From Candidatus Saccharimonadota bacterium (GTDB lineage Bacteria; Patescibacteriota; Saccharimonadia; Saccharimonadales; Saccharimonadaceae): a stretch of 64,000 bases of DNA. Both the position numbers and the translations under genes were made by a program. Every line of letters starts with the position of its first letter. Position 1 is the stretch's first letter. The stretch is from positions 1 to 64,000 of the forward strand of contig JAFQYO010000003.1 in assembly GCA_017406405.1 (NCBI GenBank), given 5' to 3'. The notes below the pieces were generated by a model. It saw only the letters and a list, made by a program, of their open reading frames with translations, was not told where the DNA came from and ran no database searches. Positions 1 through 9,636 of the stretch are shown here, piece after piece.

Positions 1-145
1 ATCTTCCGCCGGCGTATATCTTGTCCGGAACGGTTCAATTCTCGACCAATTCCGCACCAAGAATCGTGAAGCTGGTATCGGTTACCCCATTTCTAACGAA
101 CAAAACGGCACTCAATCTTTCGAGAATGGTGTAATTTCTAAATAA
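1..145 (+). CDS. C-terminal end of a surface/cell-wall protein (partial)
   Basis: An open frame enters from the left edge (codons from base 2) and stops at the TAA at 143-145, leaving 47 residues. The segment GIGYPISNEQNGTQSF followed by ENGVIS fits the G-x-P...E...G....F.nG.I pattern of LGFP repeats, which are found in secreted cell-wall-binding or hydrolase-associated proteins. The repeat assignment is by eye from one copy only. It converges with the glycosyltransferase gene on the other strand, with 4 bases between the two stops. Confidence 0.6.
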   Translation, partial: SSAGVYLVRNGSILDQFRTKNREAGIGYPISNEQNGTQSFENGVISK

Positions 146-149
146 CCAC

Positions 150-2105
150 CTAAGATTTATAATAATCTGGCACGGTAGTTAAATCGTATCGTTCTTCTGT
201 TGTAATCTTTTTCAGTATAATACCTTTATCGTCGACTAAATAATCATATCCAATTGTCTGCATTTTCTTTTCAGGATCCAAGTTATTATATAACTGCCTT
301 CGCGCCTCTCTATCTTCTGCTTTTATCATTTTTAGATGATAGAGATTATAATCCAACAAGAGTTCTCTATCTAACTCGGCAGAGTGCCAATGGATGTGAT
401 GTTTCTGTGGATAATCAAATGTCATATTCGGCAAAAGCCTAAACAGTATATCTTTCTTTTTATCCCCCCATACCCCATCCACTCTATAATGGTCGCAGTC
501 GCCCCAAAGTTCCCGAAAATGAACCGATACATAAGTTTTCTCATCCAGCTTTTGTGTAATTCTTTTTAAATTCTGCAAGAACCTAATCTCGAACCGCTCA
601 TCTGCATCTATGCACAATGCAAACACCTTTTCTTTCTGGGAAACTTCAAGTGCAGCCCTAAATACGGCTCGACGATTTTCTCTTTCATCCCATTCATGCT
701 TATTAGGGTTAAGAACAATCTTTGCCACCTTCTTATGTTTTCTCGCAATTTCAACGCTTCTGTCCGAGGAATTATCGTCAAAAATTACAATTTTATCAAC
801 ATACTTTTCTAAGTGCCTTAAGCATCCGTCAATATTTAGCTCTTCATTATAAACGCACAATACTGCAACGATTTCAGGTTTCTTATGTTTCTCTCTCGCT
901 TTATCTAATTTTCTCTGCAAGACTTCTCTTGGATTCCTTACGGCTCTTGCGAGCTTTACTGCCCCAGAGCTTTCAAATGACCGAATTATTCCTAGTCTCT
1001 CGTTTGCTACCGCTTGAGTTTTAATTAACTCTTCGTTTACATCTTTGATTTGTCTCAGCAAAATCGTGTTCCTCGCCATGTTTTGGCTCGCGATAACATA
1101 AGATATATAACTCTCTTCTAGTTTTACATCTGTTCTCGAGATCTTCTCGAAAATCTTCTCCATATTTGAACTTAAACTAAACTCTCGAATGAACTCGCCA
1201 TGCCGTTCATTCTGAAATCTCTTCGCTCTTGCCATCCCCTCCTTTAGTTCTATCGCAATCTTCTCGGCGCTTTTCTTCCTGAATCCTCTCCCAGAGAAAT
1301 TTGCGTATCTCGCTTTTTCAAAATTCTTCGCACTCAAGTACCCGCACCCCCCAAACTGGTCATAAACATACACGGGTATTGCCTGTGCTAAACAATACTG
1401 CACTGTTTTTCCAATGCTTATTACAACATTATACTGCCTCAATATCTCTGGCGACAATAATTGATACCTTTTACTTGCACTTCCTAAATAATCCACAACA
1501 ACGCCACTAGTTCTTAGTATTTTCTCGAGCTCAAGAACCTCCTCTGGTGGATGGTTGGATACGACTAAAACACGTCTTAACTCTTCATAGCTACGGTCTA
1601 CTTCTTTTCTTAAAAATTCATCCGGGAACGGATTAGGAAAAATCCTAGCAGTATTATAGAACTTTCCATACATCTCTGTTAGTACTTTTTTTGCCTCTTC
1701 GGATACAAACAAGCTTTTCGCAGGCAACTTCTTCTCTAAATCATATATATATGGATGTTCAATAGGTAAATCCTTAAACGACGACATATGATTAAAAAAG
1801 AAAAACGGCAATTTGAGCTTTTTATCTCTAAACTTCTCAAGTAGTCCAATCGGCAATATTTGATGATGTACCCACACATAATCCAAATCATTATAATAAT
1901 CAGAATAATCGTCCGTAGTTACTTTAATCCCTCTCGCTCTAAATTCTGACAAAATCGGTTCATCCACTTCCCAAGTAAAGACTCTTACCTCCGCTCCGTG
2001 TCTCCTAAAATAAGTCGCTATCTCTAGTGTAACTATCTCCGATCCGGAAAACCCCCTCAAAGTATTTTGGGTTAATAAGACCTTCTTTCCGTCCAAATTA
2101 ATCAT
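150..2105 (-). CDS. Two-domain glycosyltransferase (GT4-like N-terminus, GT2-like C-terminus)
   Basis: This 651-residue protein seems to join two glycosyltransferase modules. Residues about 1-330 look like a GT-B (GT4-type) enzyme: a beta strand then LRGFSGSEIVTLEIATYF near the start, and a VVSNHP segment near 180. After a charged helical linker (about 330-410), residues from about 415 read as a GT-A/GT2 fold: VAVLCVYNEELN, FDDNSSDRS and a DADE metal-binding-type motif. The last 100 residues are rich in His and aromatic residues (HHIHWHSAELD). It probably adds one or two sugars in glycan assembly; donor and acceptor are unknown. The start is supported by a minus-strand TATAAT 10 nt upstream and no ribosome site. 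Confidence 0.75.
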   Translation of the reverse strand: MINLDGKKVLLTQNTLRGFSGSEIVTLEIATYFRRHGAEVRVFTWEVDEPILSEFRARGIKVTTDDYSDYYNDLDYVWVHHQILPIGLLEKFRDKKLKLPFFFFNHMSSFKDLPIEHPYIYDLEKKLPAKSLFVSEEAKKVLTEMYGKFYNTARIFPNPFPDEFLRKEVDRSYEELRRVLVVSNHPPEEVLELEKILRTSGVVVDYLGSASKRYQLLSPEILRQYNVVISIGKTVQYCLAQAIPVYVYDQFGGCGYLSAKNFEKARYANFSGRGFRKKSAEKIAIELKEGMARAKRFQNERHGEFIREFSLSSNMEKIFEKISRTDVKLEESYISYVIASQNMARNTILLRQIKDVNEELIKTQAVANERLGIIRSFESSGAVKLARAVRNPREVLQRKLDKAREKHKKPEIVAVLCVYNEELNIDGCLRHLEKYVDKIVIFDDNSSDRSVEIARKHKKVAKIVLNPNKHEWDERENRRAVFRAALEVSQKEKVFALCIDADERFEIRFLQNLKRITQKLDEKTYVSVHFRELWGDCDHYRVDGVWGDKKKDILFRLLPNMTFDYPQKHHIHWHSAELDRELLLDYNLYHLKMIKAEDREARRQLYNNLDPEKKMQTIGYDYLVDDKGIILKKITTEERYDLTTVPDYYKS

Positions 2106-2115
2106 ACCTGTTTAT

Positions 2116-2121
2116 ATTATA
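2116..2121 (-). promoter_or_regulatory. Extended -10 box for the GT4-GT2 fusion gene
   Basis: Minus-strand TGG-TATAAT lies 10 nt before the ATG at 2105. No -35 or ribosome binding site is visible, so the 5' leader would be only a few bases. Confidence 0.6.
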
Positions 2122-2131
2122 CCAGATTTTT

Positions 2132-3874
2132 CTAAATCTTTCTCTGCAACTTTTTTGAACTAAACAAACCGGCATAGGCCGACAAAAACACTATTGTTAA
2201 CAACCCAGGCACTCCTACCCTATAAAAAACAAATACATCGTTCGCATAAGAGGCAGAGCTGTCCAGTGGCAAGCTAAAGAACCATGCCGTTGCAAAACTA
2301 TAGAGAATCGTAATTCCCAAGAACCCGACACTCGTTATCGCGCACGTTAGTATAATGCAATTTTTCTTTAGGTATTTTTCGATACGCTTGCGATTCTTGA
2401 CGACTCCAACTATTGCATAGACATAAACACCCAACGTAACTATTACTAGACACGAATTTATAGCCCTGTATCCCCACAATACAAGCTTCGCCATCACCTG
2501 CGCAATTTTTCTCTCAGGCTTATTCACTACGTTCACATCGTCAGTCATATGTAAAACACGGTTAACCTTCGTTGCATCATCTAATCCACGCTGAGTTCCA
2601 TAAGCCACATCACCGTCCGTAAAGCCAATATCGGTATATCTAGTAAACCATATTGAATCTTCGAGCGAATACCAAATCTGTAACAATATATCACTATTCC
2701 TAATTTCCTCCCAAGTATATCCGCCTGTCGAAGCTAAAAGCTGAATCCGTCCCTCAGCTTCCTTTAAAGTTCCATTCTCAAACGCTTCGTCCAACTCCGC
2801 ATTAACTTGTGCGAATAAATTATTCACATCCTCTTCGCTTGTCCAAAGTCCAGAATCTACTAGTTCTGACCGCATTATCCAAGTCAAAAAATCTCGCCCA
2901 ATTGGATTTTCTTCAATCCCGCCCGGCTGGAATCCAGTTGTTTTAATTTCCTCTAATAACTTTGGATGTGCCCCTAATGTCGGCGAAGCTTCAAATGCTG
3001 CTTCTATTGCGTCGAGCGGCGCCCAGCAATACCAGTTTCGATTTGGTGAATCGATTTTATAAATCTCCTCCACAAATCTTCCCAACTCGCCCTGAGTTCG
3101 TGTATTGGTTTCATAAACCCCAAAGAAAGCGTGATTCACTCCCTTGTAGATGTTTGTCCACCCGAACCAAACTAAATAAGGAATAAAACAAACCGCCACC
3201 CACTGTACTATTCTTTTTGGTTGCCACTCTTTTTTCTTATTGTGGCGTTTTACTAAGATAATCGCTACTTCTATAATCAAAAGAACCGCTAAACATGCCA
3301 TCATCCAAATACCGTCTTCCTTCAAATAGTAAGAAAAAGCAAAAACGAGGCCAGCAAGCACCGCTATCCAGGCCGACTTCTTTAGTTTTTCTTCTCGAAC
3401 AAGGTTTATAAGTCCAATTAACAGTAAACTAAAAGTCAAAATAATCGACGGTGCAATTATGGCATTGCGATAAATCCGTAGTCCTCCCCAAGAAGTAAAC
3501 GCTATTGGCAAAAACAAAACATAGGCAAACGCCCCCAGCTGAACCCATTTATTCTTACAGACTTTTTTTACCAGTATCCAAACCACGAAAGCTGTTAACG
3601 CCCAATACATTGACAATACTATCGTATAAGGTAAGCCTGTTACTGCGGAAGCTCCCAAGAAGACCGAAAAACTCAAATCCTTTATCAACGTAAGATGGTT
3701 TGGATAAATAAACCTTTTCGGGTTGAGTCCTTGTATCATAGCTACATCGTCATATGTTTCGCTAAGGCCAAACCACCCCCCTAAACCATATCCTAATAGT
3801 ATTCGTGCTATCACGAGTACAATCATGATTATATAAATATAGTTATGTTTCAAAAAACAAGAGACCTTCTTCAT
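2132..3874 (-). CDS. Polytopic membrane protein, possible GT-C glycosyltransferase
   Basis: 580 residues with about 10-11 hydrophobic segments: one at 9-25, a cluster to about 240, a large hydrophilic loop (about 245-430), then three or four more. An acidic pair (SETYDD) after the first membrane segment and a KEDG motif later recall GT-C enzymes that use lipid-linked sugars, but no family signature is certain. The start at 3874 (MKKVSC) was chosen over one six codons upstream because TATAAT on the minus strand ends exactly 6 nt before it; the upstream ATG would precede the -10 box. Its place beside glycosyltransferases suggests a role in surface glycan assembly. Confidence 0.6.
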   Translation of the reverse strand: MKKVSCFLKHNYIYIIMIVLVIARILLGYGLGGWFGLSETYDDVAMIQGLNPKRFIYPNHLTLIKDLSFSVFLGASAVTGLPYTIVLSMYWALTAFVVWILVKKVCKNKWVQLGAFAYVLFLPIAFTSWGGLRIYRNAIIAPSIILTFSLLLIGLINLVREEKLKKSAWIAVLAGLVFAFSYYLKEDGIWMMACLAVLLIIEVAIILVKRHNKKKEWQPKRIVQWVAVCFIPYLVWFGWTNIYKGVNHAFFGVYETNTRTQGELGRFVEEIYKIDSPNRNWYCWAPLDAIEAAFEASPTLGAHPKLLEEIKTTGFQPGGIEENPIGRDFLTWIMRSELVDSGLWTSEEDVNNLFAQVNAELDEAFENGTLKEAEGRIQLLASTGGYTWEEIRNSDILLQIWYSLEDSIWFTRYTDIGFTDGDVAYGTQRGLDDATKVNRVLHMTDDVNVVNKPERKIAQVMAKLVLWGYRAINSCLVIVTLGVYVYAIVGVVKNRKRIEKYLKKNCIILTCAITSVGFLGITILYSFATAWFFSLPLDSSASYANDVFVFYRVGVPGLLTIVFLSAYAGLFSSKKLQRKI

Positions 3875-3880
3875 AGCAAA

Positions 3881-3886
3881 ATTATA
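3881..3886 (-). promoter_or_regulatory. Extended -10 box, leaderless, for the membrane protein gene
   Basis: Minus-strand TGG-TATAAT sits 6 nt before the ATG at 3874, placing transcription start on the start codon. It diverges from the promoter at 3897-3902. Confidence 0.75.
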
Positions 3887-3896
3887 CCACATCGTG

Positions 3897-3902
3897 TATA
3901 AT
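3897..3902 (+). promoter_or_regulatory. -10 box for the flavin oxidoreductase gene
   Basis: TGTATAAT lies 28 nt before the ATG at 3931. Unlike the leaderless genes, this one keeps a leader with an ACGGAG ribosome site. Confidence 0.6.
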
Positions 3903-3930
3903 AAGTGTTAAGTTAAAACGGAGATTATTT

Positions 3931-5490
3931 ATGCCTAAAAAACAAACAGTTATCGTTATCGGCGCTGGCCCTGCGGGCCTAACTGCCGCATACGAATTAC
4001 TTGATAAATCTAAAGATTTCGAAGTTATTGTTTTAGAAGAAACAAACACCTTTGGCGGCATTTCAAGAACCGTGAATTACAAAGGGAACCGTATGGATAT
4101 GGGTGGTCACCGCTTCTTCTCTAAGGTTCCCGAAGTTAATGAGTGGTGGGAAAAAATGCTCCCAACTCAAGGCGCGCTCCCTTACGACGACAAAAAACTC
4201 CACCGAAAGTCAAATACAAAAAAAGGCGGCCCAGATCCAGAAAAGACCGACAAGGTCATGCTCCGTCGGAACCGTCTTTCTCGTATTTTCTTCAACCAGA
4301 AATTCTTTGACTACCCGGTTTCCTTAAAAGCCTCAACAATAAAAAACATGGGACTTGGTACCACCTTCGTTGTTGGTTGCAGCTATCTTAAAAGTACCGT
4401 CCATAAACTTCCTGAAACCTCTCTAGAAAATTTCTATATTAACCGTTTTGGCAAAAAACTCTACTCCATGTTCTTTGAAAACTACACAGAAAACCTTTGG
4501 GGTCGCCACCCTCGAGAAATCTCCGCCGAATGGGGCGCGCAACGCGTTAAAGGTCTTTCTATTTCCGCTATCCTTAAAGATATTTTTGGCAAGGCCTTCA
4601 ATAAGAAAAACCGCAAAGTAGAAACTTCGCTTATCGAAGAATTCGCCTACCCGAAACTCGGCCCTGGTCAGCTTTGGGAAGCAACCGCCAAAGAAATCAA
4701 GAAAAAAGGCGGAAAAATTATCATGAACGCCAAAGTTGTCGGTATAAAAAAGAACAAAAAAGACGTCCTAACCGGCGTTGTTTATGAAAAAGATGGTAAA
4801 AAAGTTACCTTAAACGGCGATTACGTTATTTCTTCTATGCCAGTCAAAGACCTCGTCGAAGCTATGAATGATGTCCCGAAAGACATGTTAAAAATTGCCT
4901 CCGGTCTTCCATATCGAGATTATATGACCGTCGGTGTATTGTCTAAAAAACTTGCCCTTAAAAACGAAACTGATATCAAAACCCTCGGAAACATAGTTCC
5001 CGATAACTGGGTTTATGTTCACGATAAAAGCGTTAAGATGGGCCGCTTCCAGATTTACAACAACTGGTCTCCGTACCTCGTCAAAGACGTCGAACACACC
5101 GCCTGGGTTGGTCTCGAATACTTCTGTAACGAGGGCGACGAACTATGGTCTATGACCGACGATGATTTTGCGAAGATGGCTATCGAAGAAATGGCCAAAA
5201 TCAACATCATTAAAAACCCAGACGAAGCTCTTGACTATCACGTTGAACGCGTGAAAAAAGCTTACCCTGCTTATTTTGACACTTATGAGCATATGGACGA
5301 GCTTCGTGAATACTTAAACAAAATCCCGAACCTCTTCTGCGTCGGTCGCAACGGCCAACACCGCTACAATAACCTTGACCACTCCATGTGTACATCTTTC
5401 GAAACCGTTAAGAACATCCTTTCTGGCTCCACTGATAAGTCTAACATTTGGAACGTCAACACCGAAAAAGAGTATCATGAGAGCAAATAA
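3931..5490 (+). CDS. FAD-dependent amine-oxidase/UDP-galactopyranose mutase-like protein
   Basis: 519 residues. The N-terminus has a Rossmann dinucleotide-binding motif ([15 protein letters not shown], residues 9-23) and a GGISRTV FAD contact near 43, then MDMGGHRFF. The C-terminal motif [18 protein letters not shown] is typical of the NAD(P)/FAD-dependent oxidoreductases annotated as amine oxidase, protoporphyrinogen oxidase-like or UDP-galactopyranose mutase-like. In polysaccharide loci such proteins usually modify a nucleotide sugar. A true Glf mutase is usually nearer 370-400 residues, so the reaction is left open. It starts a run of plus-strand genes; the next ATG follows the stop by 2 nt. 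Confidence 0.75.
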   Translation: MPKKQTVIVIGAGPAGLTAAYELLDKSKDFEVIVLEETNTFGGISRTVNYKGNRMDMGGHRFFSKVPEVNEWWEKMLPTQGALPYDDKKLHRKSNTKKGGPDPEKTDKVMLRRNRLSRIFFNQKFFDYPVSLKASTIKNMGLGTTFVVGCSYLKSTVHKLPETSLENFYINRFGKKLYSMFFENYTENLWGRHPREISAEWGAQRVKGLSISAILKDIFGKAFNKKNRKVETSLIEEFAYPKLGPGQLWEATAKEIKKKGGKIIMNAKVVGIKKNKKDVLTGVVYEKDGKKVTLNGDYVISSMPVKDLVEAMNDVPKDMLKIASGLPYRDYMTVGVLSKKLALKNETDIKTLGNIVPDNWVYVHDKSVKMGRFQIYNNWSPYLVKDVEHTAWVGLEYFCNEGDELWSMTDDDFAKMAIEEMAKINIIKNPDEALDYHVERVKKAYPAYFDTYEHMDELREYLNKIPNLFCVGRNGQHRYNNLDHSMCTSFETVKNILSGSTDKSNIWNVNTEKEYHESK

Positions 5491-5492
5491 AA

Positions 5493-6134
5493 ATGGAAAA
5501 AAGAATACAGGAACTAGAACAAAGAATCAACGATCTCGAATCCGAACTTAACGCCTCTATAAAAAGAGAAGAATTGCTCTTACGCCCCGCGGCTGATAAG
5601 AAGACGCTTAAAGAAGTGTTAAAAACTACAAGACTCGGAAAAATTGCCTCAAACCCAAACAGCAAAGCTGGAAAAGTTATTCGTCTTCCCCGCACAGTCT
5701 ATAGAATTATCCGCCACCCAAGCATCCTACGGGACATTTTTGGAGAAAGGAACACTCAAAAAACTACGCTTTCTCAAACAAGCCGCACAAAAAAAGAAAA
5801 AAGTCTTTTCGCACCAATTAAATTTTACTATAGCGACGAAAAACAAAAACGAGTTAATCTCGTCGCGAAAAAGCTTGACATCGAAAAGCTTAGAGAATCA
5901 ATCGCACTCGCAAATGCTATCGACGCAGGACTAAGAATTATCACCACGAGTGAAGCTGCGGACCCAATACAATACAACCGCATGATAAAAAAAGGCAACA
6001 TTAAGAACGTTCCAAAAACCGTTGAATTTTATAGTAGTCTCGACCAAGCGGATAAAAAAGAGCCATTTGAACTAGAAATAGGAAAACAAGATATTTTCTT
6101 GACCGAGGCTTGGGGGAAACAAGATGACGAATAG
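5493..6134 (+). CDS. Hypothetical protein with N-terminal coiled coil
   Basis: 213 residues with no recognised family. Residues 1-30 form a heptad-like coiled coil (MEKRIQELEQRINDLESEL). A basic middle part contains KVIRLPRTVYRIIRHPS, and the C-terminal half is charged and mixed. The coiled-coil plus VYRIIRHP arrangement resembles accessory N-terminal regions found on glycosyltransferases. The start follows the previous stop by 2 nt and the end overlaps the next glycosyltransferase by 11 nt, so it is translationally coupled in the polysaccharide operon. Confidence 0.6.
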   Translation: MEKRIQELEQRINDLESELNASIKREELLLRPAADKKTLKEVLKTTRLGKIASNPNSKAGKVIRLPRTVYRIIRHPSILRDIFGERNTQKTTLSQTSRTKKEKSLFAPIKFYYSDEKQKRVNLVAKKLDIEKLRESIALANAIDAGLRIITTSEAADPIQYNRMIKKGNIKNVPKTVEFYSSLDQADKKEPFELEIGKQDIFLTEAWGKQDDE

Positions 6135-7284
6135 TTCCAATCTCTATCTTGAACCGTGGCTCATTAGCTTCGGAGAAAGAAAGAAAAGACTTCTGGATTC
6201 AATAAACGAGGGCAAAAAAATTGCCTTATATTATTCAAAAGCCCCCGACAGTTCAACTTTTCGTTATCGTTGTTACAACACATTTCAAGCCACCAAAAAC
6301 AGCTCTAAATGGCAAGCTATCTATTTTTATCACTCCGAATTCAAAAAAATCAAGAGTCTCGCTACGAAGGCGGCCATCTTGGTTTTAGGAAGACAATCTA
6401 GATGGGATAGCTCAATTAAAGAATTTTCTGATTTTGCACACAACCATAAAATCCCTTTATTCTTCGACCTCGATGATTTAGTTTTTGACAAACGATATCT
6501 CAGGACCGTTACGAACACCATTTCCAGTTTATCAAGCTTAAGTTATTGGAGTCCTTATTTTTCAGATATCAATAAAACTGCAGAGCAGGCAGACGGCTTT
6601 ATTGTGACAAACGACTTTATTGGGGAAAAACTTAAAGACAGCTTCCAAAAACCCTACGAGACGATTCGGAACTCTCTTAATGACGAACAAGTTGCAGCCT
6701 CTAGAGTATATTTAGAATATAAAAAATCTATTTCAAAACGCGACCAGTTTAAAATAGGCTATTTCGGAGGTTCTCCAACTCATGCAAACGATCTAGATGT
6801 TGCGATGCCCGAACTCTTGTATTTCTTAAAAAAACATCCAAATTCCACTTTTAATATCGTTGGATATATGCAGTTTGACGATCGATTCCAAAGCTTTTTG
6901 AAAAACGGCCAAATAACCTTCACTCCTCCAGTTGATTTTCGCAAATTACAGCGCCTAATGTCGGAAGTTGATGTAAACCTCGCGCCGCTCGTCATCAACG
7001 ATTTTACTAACTGTAAATCAGAACTAAAATTTTTCGAAGCAGCAATCGTAGAAACCACGACACTTGCTTCTCCAACATATTGTTTCAAAAAAGCCATAAA
7101 ACAAGGCTCTACTGGTTTCTTGTGTCAACCCGGAGAATGGCTAGAAACCATAGAATATCTCTATCAAAATCCAAAGAAGAATCAAACAATCGCAAAAGCG
7201 GCAAAAGATTATTGTCTAAAAGAGTATTATGGAAAAGTTTTCTTAAAAGAAGTTGAGGAAGCCTATGACAGAATTTCGCAATAA
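6124..7284 (+). CDS. GT-B fold glycosyltransferase (GT4-like)
   Basis: 386 residues. Features of a GT4-type enzyme are IGYFGGSPTHANDLDVAMPEL at the start of the second Rossmann domain (about 200), a VDVNLAPL stretch, SELKFFEAAIVE (the E-x7-E-like nucleotide-sugar contact, about 300) and a C-terminal helix. The N-terminal domain has FFDLDDLVFD. Donor and acceptor cannot be read from sequence. It overlaps both neighbours, indicating one transcript from 3931 to at least 8161. Confidence 0.75.
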   Translation: MTNSSNLYLEPWLISFGERKKRLLDSINEGKKIALYYSKAPDSSTFRYRCYNTFQATKNSSKWQAIYFYHSEFKKIKSLATKAAILVLGRQSRWDSSIKEFSDFAHNHKIPLFFDLDDLVFDKRYLRTVTNTISSLSSLSYWSPYFSDINKTAEQADGFIVTNDFIGEKLKDSFQKPYETIRNSLNDEQVAASRVYLEYKKSISKRDQFKIGYFGGSPTHANDLDVAMPELLYFLKKHPNSTFNIVGYMQFDDRFQSFLKNGQITFTPPVDFRKLQRLMSEVDVNLAPLVINDFTNCKSELKFFEAAIVETTTLASPTYCFKKAIKQGSTGFLCQPGEWLETIEYLYQNPKKNQTIAKAAKDYCLKEYYGKVFLKEVEEAYDRISQ

Positions 7285-8161
7285 CTCCCCTTCCGTTTCC
7301 GTTATCCTTCCAAACTACAACTACGGGCATTATTTTGTTTCTCGCCTCAAAGAAATCCTAGCTCAAACATACCAAGTCTCAGAAGTTATTGTTCTTGATG
7401 ATGCATCGACCGACAAATCAGCCTCAATCATAAAAAAAGAATTAAAAAACCAAGAAAAACTCCATCCAAAACTAAAGTTCGTCCTTTCTCAAAACTCCGC
7501 CAACTCCGGCAACGTTTTTTCTCAATGGCAAAAAGGAGTAGAACTAGCGACTTCCGAATATATCTGGATCGCCGAACTGGACGATTCTTGCGAACCAACC
7601 TTCCTCGAAACGGTCATGAAACCCATTATAAAACACAAAAAGGTCGTCTTGTCTTACACGAACTCAAAACTTATTGGCGACGTCACAAGACGCGATCTTT
7701 GGCGCCAAAAACTTGATTTTTTCCGTCGCCATCACCTTCCTGGAAAATATGTAATTAGTGGTAAACGCGAACTAAACAAGAATCTTGCCATTTTTAATTC
7801 GATTCCGAACGTCTCCGCCGTCGTCTTTAAGAACATTCCCGAACTAAAAAGAATCCTTGACGGCGCAAAAAAATATTCTCTCTGCGGAGATTGGTATTTT
7901 TATTCAAAACTCGCCGAACAAGGTAAAATAGCTTATAACCCAAAAAAACTCAACAGCCACCGTCTTTCGTCGGAGTCCGTCACCTCCCAAACCGATCTCG
8001 AAAAACGATTCAAAGAAATCAAACGCGTCCATTCCGAAATTGACCTCGCGAACAAACTCTCCGCTCTTGCCCTCATGCGCATGGAAAAATCAGAAAGAAA
8101 GCTAGATAAAGTCTGGAAGATAGCAAAGATTAGGCAATATGATGAAAATATGGTAAAATAG
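7265..8161 (+). CDS. Family 2 glycosyltransferase
   Basis: 298 residues with the GT2 signature [14 protein letters not shown], then [16 protein letters not shown] and an IAELDDSC metal-binding region (DxD-like, about 95). The start ATG at 7265 has GAGGAA 7 nt upstream inside the previous gene, overlapping it by 20 nt; a TTG four codons earlier is less likely. It should be a cytoplasmic GT-A enzyme adding a sugar to a lipid-linked chain. It ends 20 nt before rmlA. Confidence 0.8.
   Translation: MTEFRNNSPSVSVILPNYNYGHYFVSRLKEILAQTYQVSEVIVLDDASTDKSASIIKKELKNQEKLHPKLKFVLSQNSANSGNVFSQWQKGVELATSEYIWIAELDDSCEPTFLETVMKPIIKHKKVVLSYTNSKLIGDVTRRDLWRQKLDFFRRHHLPGKYVISGKRELNKNLAIFNSIPNVSAVVFKNIPELKRILDGAKKYSLCGDWYFYSKLAEQGKIAYNPKKLNSHRLSSESVTSQTDLEKRFKEIKRVHSEIDLANKLSALALMRMEKSERKLDKVWKIAKIRQYDENMVK
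8154..8159 (+). promoter_or_regulatory. Possible internal promoter for the rml operon
   Basis: TGG-TAAAAT overlaps the end of the upstream gene. The rmlA ATG at 8182 follows an AAAGGAG ribosome site at 8166-8172, so a start here would give a very short leader. Confidence 0.45.
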
Positions 8162-8181
8162 TCTCAAAGGAGACTTCGCTT

Positions 8182-9069
8182 ATGAAAGGAATTATTTTAG
8201 CCGGCGGTTCTGGAACTCGCCTCTACCCCCTAACTTTAGCAACCTCAAAACAGATGTTGCCGGTTTATGACAAACCGATGATTTATTATCCGCTTTCGAC
8301 CCTAATGCTGGCCGGAATCCGCGACATTTTAGTTATTTCTACCCCGACCGATCTGCCGAACTTCGAGCGACTTCTCGGCGACGGCTCTCAATTTGGGATA
8401 AATCTTTTCTATAAAGTCCAACCCTCTCCAGATGGTCTCGCTCAAGCGTTCGTTCTTGGCGAAGAATTCATCGGCGACGACGCCTGTGCTATGGTTCTTG
8501 GTGATAACATTTTCTATGGCGAAGGGTTTACCCGCTCACTCGAAAACTCCGTTAAAAATGCCGAAAACAATTCCCGCGCTACAATCTTTGGTTATTACGT
8601 AAATGACCCTGAGCGCTTCGGAGTAGTTGAATTCGATAAGGACTGGCACGCTGTTTCAATTGAAGAAAAACCAAAAGCCCCGAAGTCAAATTACGCCGTG
8701 ACTGGCCTTTACTTTTATCCTGCCGGAGTTTCTAATAAGGCTAAAACCGTCGTTCCGTCTGACCGCGGCGAGCTAGAAATCACTTCTTTGAATGAAATGT
8801 ATCTTAAAGAAGGAAAGCTCGATGTCCAACTTCTCGGACGAGGTTTTGCTTGGCTCGATACTGGAACTATGGACTCTCTTGCCGATGCCTCCGATTTCGT
8901 CCGTGTCATCCAAAAACGCCAGGGAATCGAAATTTCTGCTCCCGAAGAAATAGCTTTCCGTCGCGGCTGGATTTCTTCTGAAGAACTCCTTGCCTCTGCA
9001 AACAAATACGGCAAGTCAAGCTACGGCCAACATCTCAAAAATGTCGCGGAAGGGAAGATTAAGGAATAA
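8182..9069 (+). CDS. rmlA: Glucose-1-phosphate thymidylyltransferase
   Basis: 295 residues, the family's usual length. It makes dTDP-glucose from dTTP and glucose-1-phosphate, step 1 of dTDP-L-rhamnose synthesis. The nucleotide-binding signature [11 protein letters not shown] lies at residues 8-18, followed by [20 protein letters not shown] and the metal-binding region VLGDNIFYG. Its stop overlaps the rmlC start by one base. An AAAGGAG ribosome site lies 9 nt before the ATG. Confidence 0.97.
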   Translation: MKGIILAGGSGTRLYPLTLATSKQMLPVYDKPMIYYPLSTLMLAGIRDILVISTPTDLPNFERLLGDGSQFGINLFYKVQPSPDGLAQAFVLGEEFIGDDACAMVLGDNIFYGEGFTRSLENSVKNAENNSRATIFGYYVNDPERFGVVEFDKDWHAVSIEEKPKAPKSNYAVTGLYFYPAGVSNKAKTVVPSDRGELEITSLNEMYLKEGKLDVQLLGRGFAWLDTGTMDSLADASDFVRVIQKRQGIEISAPEEIAFRRGWISSEELLASANKYGKSSYGQHLKNVAEGKIKE

Positions 9070-9635
9070 TGTTATCTTTCGAAAAAACCAAAATCAAAGA
9101 TGTCTATGTTATCACCCCGAAAGTTTTTGGGGATGATCGAGGATATTTTATGGAAACCTTCTCGGAAAAGGACTTCGAATCCGAGGGGCTGAACTATAAA
9201 TTCGTCCAAGACAACCAATCTTCAAGTAAAAAAGGTGTCCTCCGCGGCCTTCATTTTCAAAAATCCCACCCTCAGGCGAAATTAGTCCGCGTGTTGAAGG
9301 GAGAAGTCTATGACGTTGCCGTCGATCTAAGAAAAGATTCAAAGACCTACGGCGAATACGTCGGTGTTCTTCTTTCCGCAGAAAACAAAAAACAACTCCT
9401 TGTCCCGCGTGGTTTCGCCCACGGTTTTCTCGTTGTTTCCGATTCTGCCGAGTTTGCTTATAAGTGCGACGAATTTTATCATCCCGAGGACGAAGGTGGC
9501 ATCCGCTTTGACGACCCCGCCATAAACATCGCCTGGCCAAAAATCGACAGCGAGTTTGTCCTTAGCGAAAAAGATAAACTCCACCCAACGCTTAAAGAGT
9601 CTAAAATCGTTTTTGATCTTAAAGGAGAAAGATAA
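9069..9635 (+). CDS. rmlC: dTDP-4-dehydrorhamnose 3,5-epimerase
   Basis: 188 residues, normal for this cupin epimerase, step 3 of dTDP-L-rhamnose synthesis. Signatures are DDRGYFMETFSEKDF, FVQDNQSSSKKGVLRGLHFQ (His of the catalytic pair), KLVRVLKGEVYDVAVDLRKDS and VPRGFAHGFLV. The start codon overlaps the rmlA stop (TAATG). Confidence 0.97.
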   Translation: MLSFEKTKIKDVYVITPKVFGDDRGYFMETFSEKDFESEGLNYKFVQDNQSSSKKGVLRGLHFQKSHPQAKLVRVLKGEVYDVAVDLRKDSKTYGEYVGVLLSAENKKQLLVPRGFAHGFLVVSDSAEFAYKCDEFYHPEDEGGIRFDDPAINIAWPKIDSEFVLSEKDKLHPTLKESKIVFDLKGER

Positions 9636-9636
9636 C

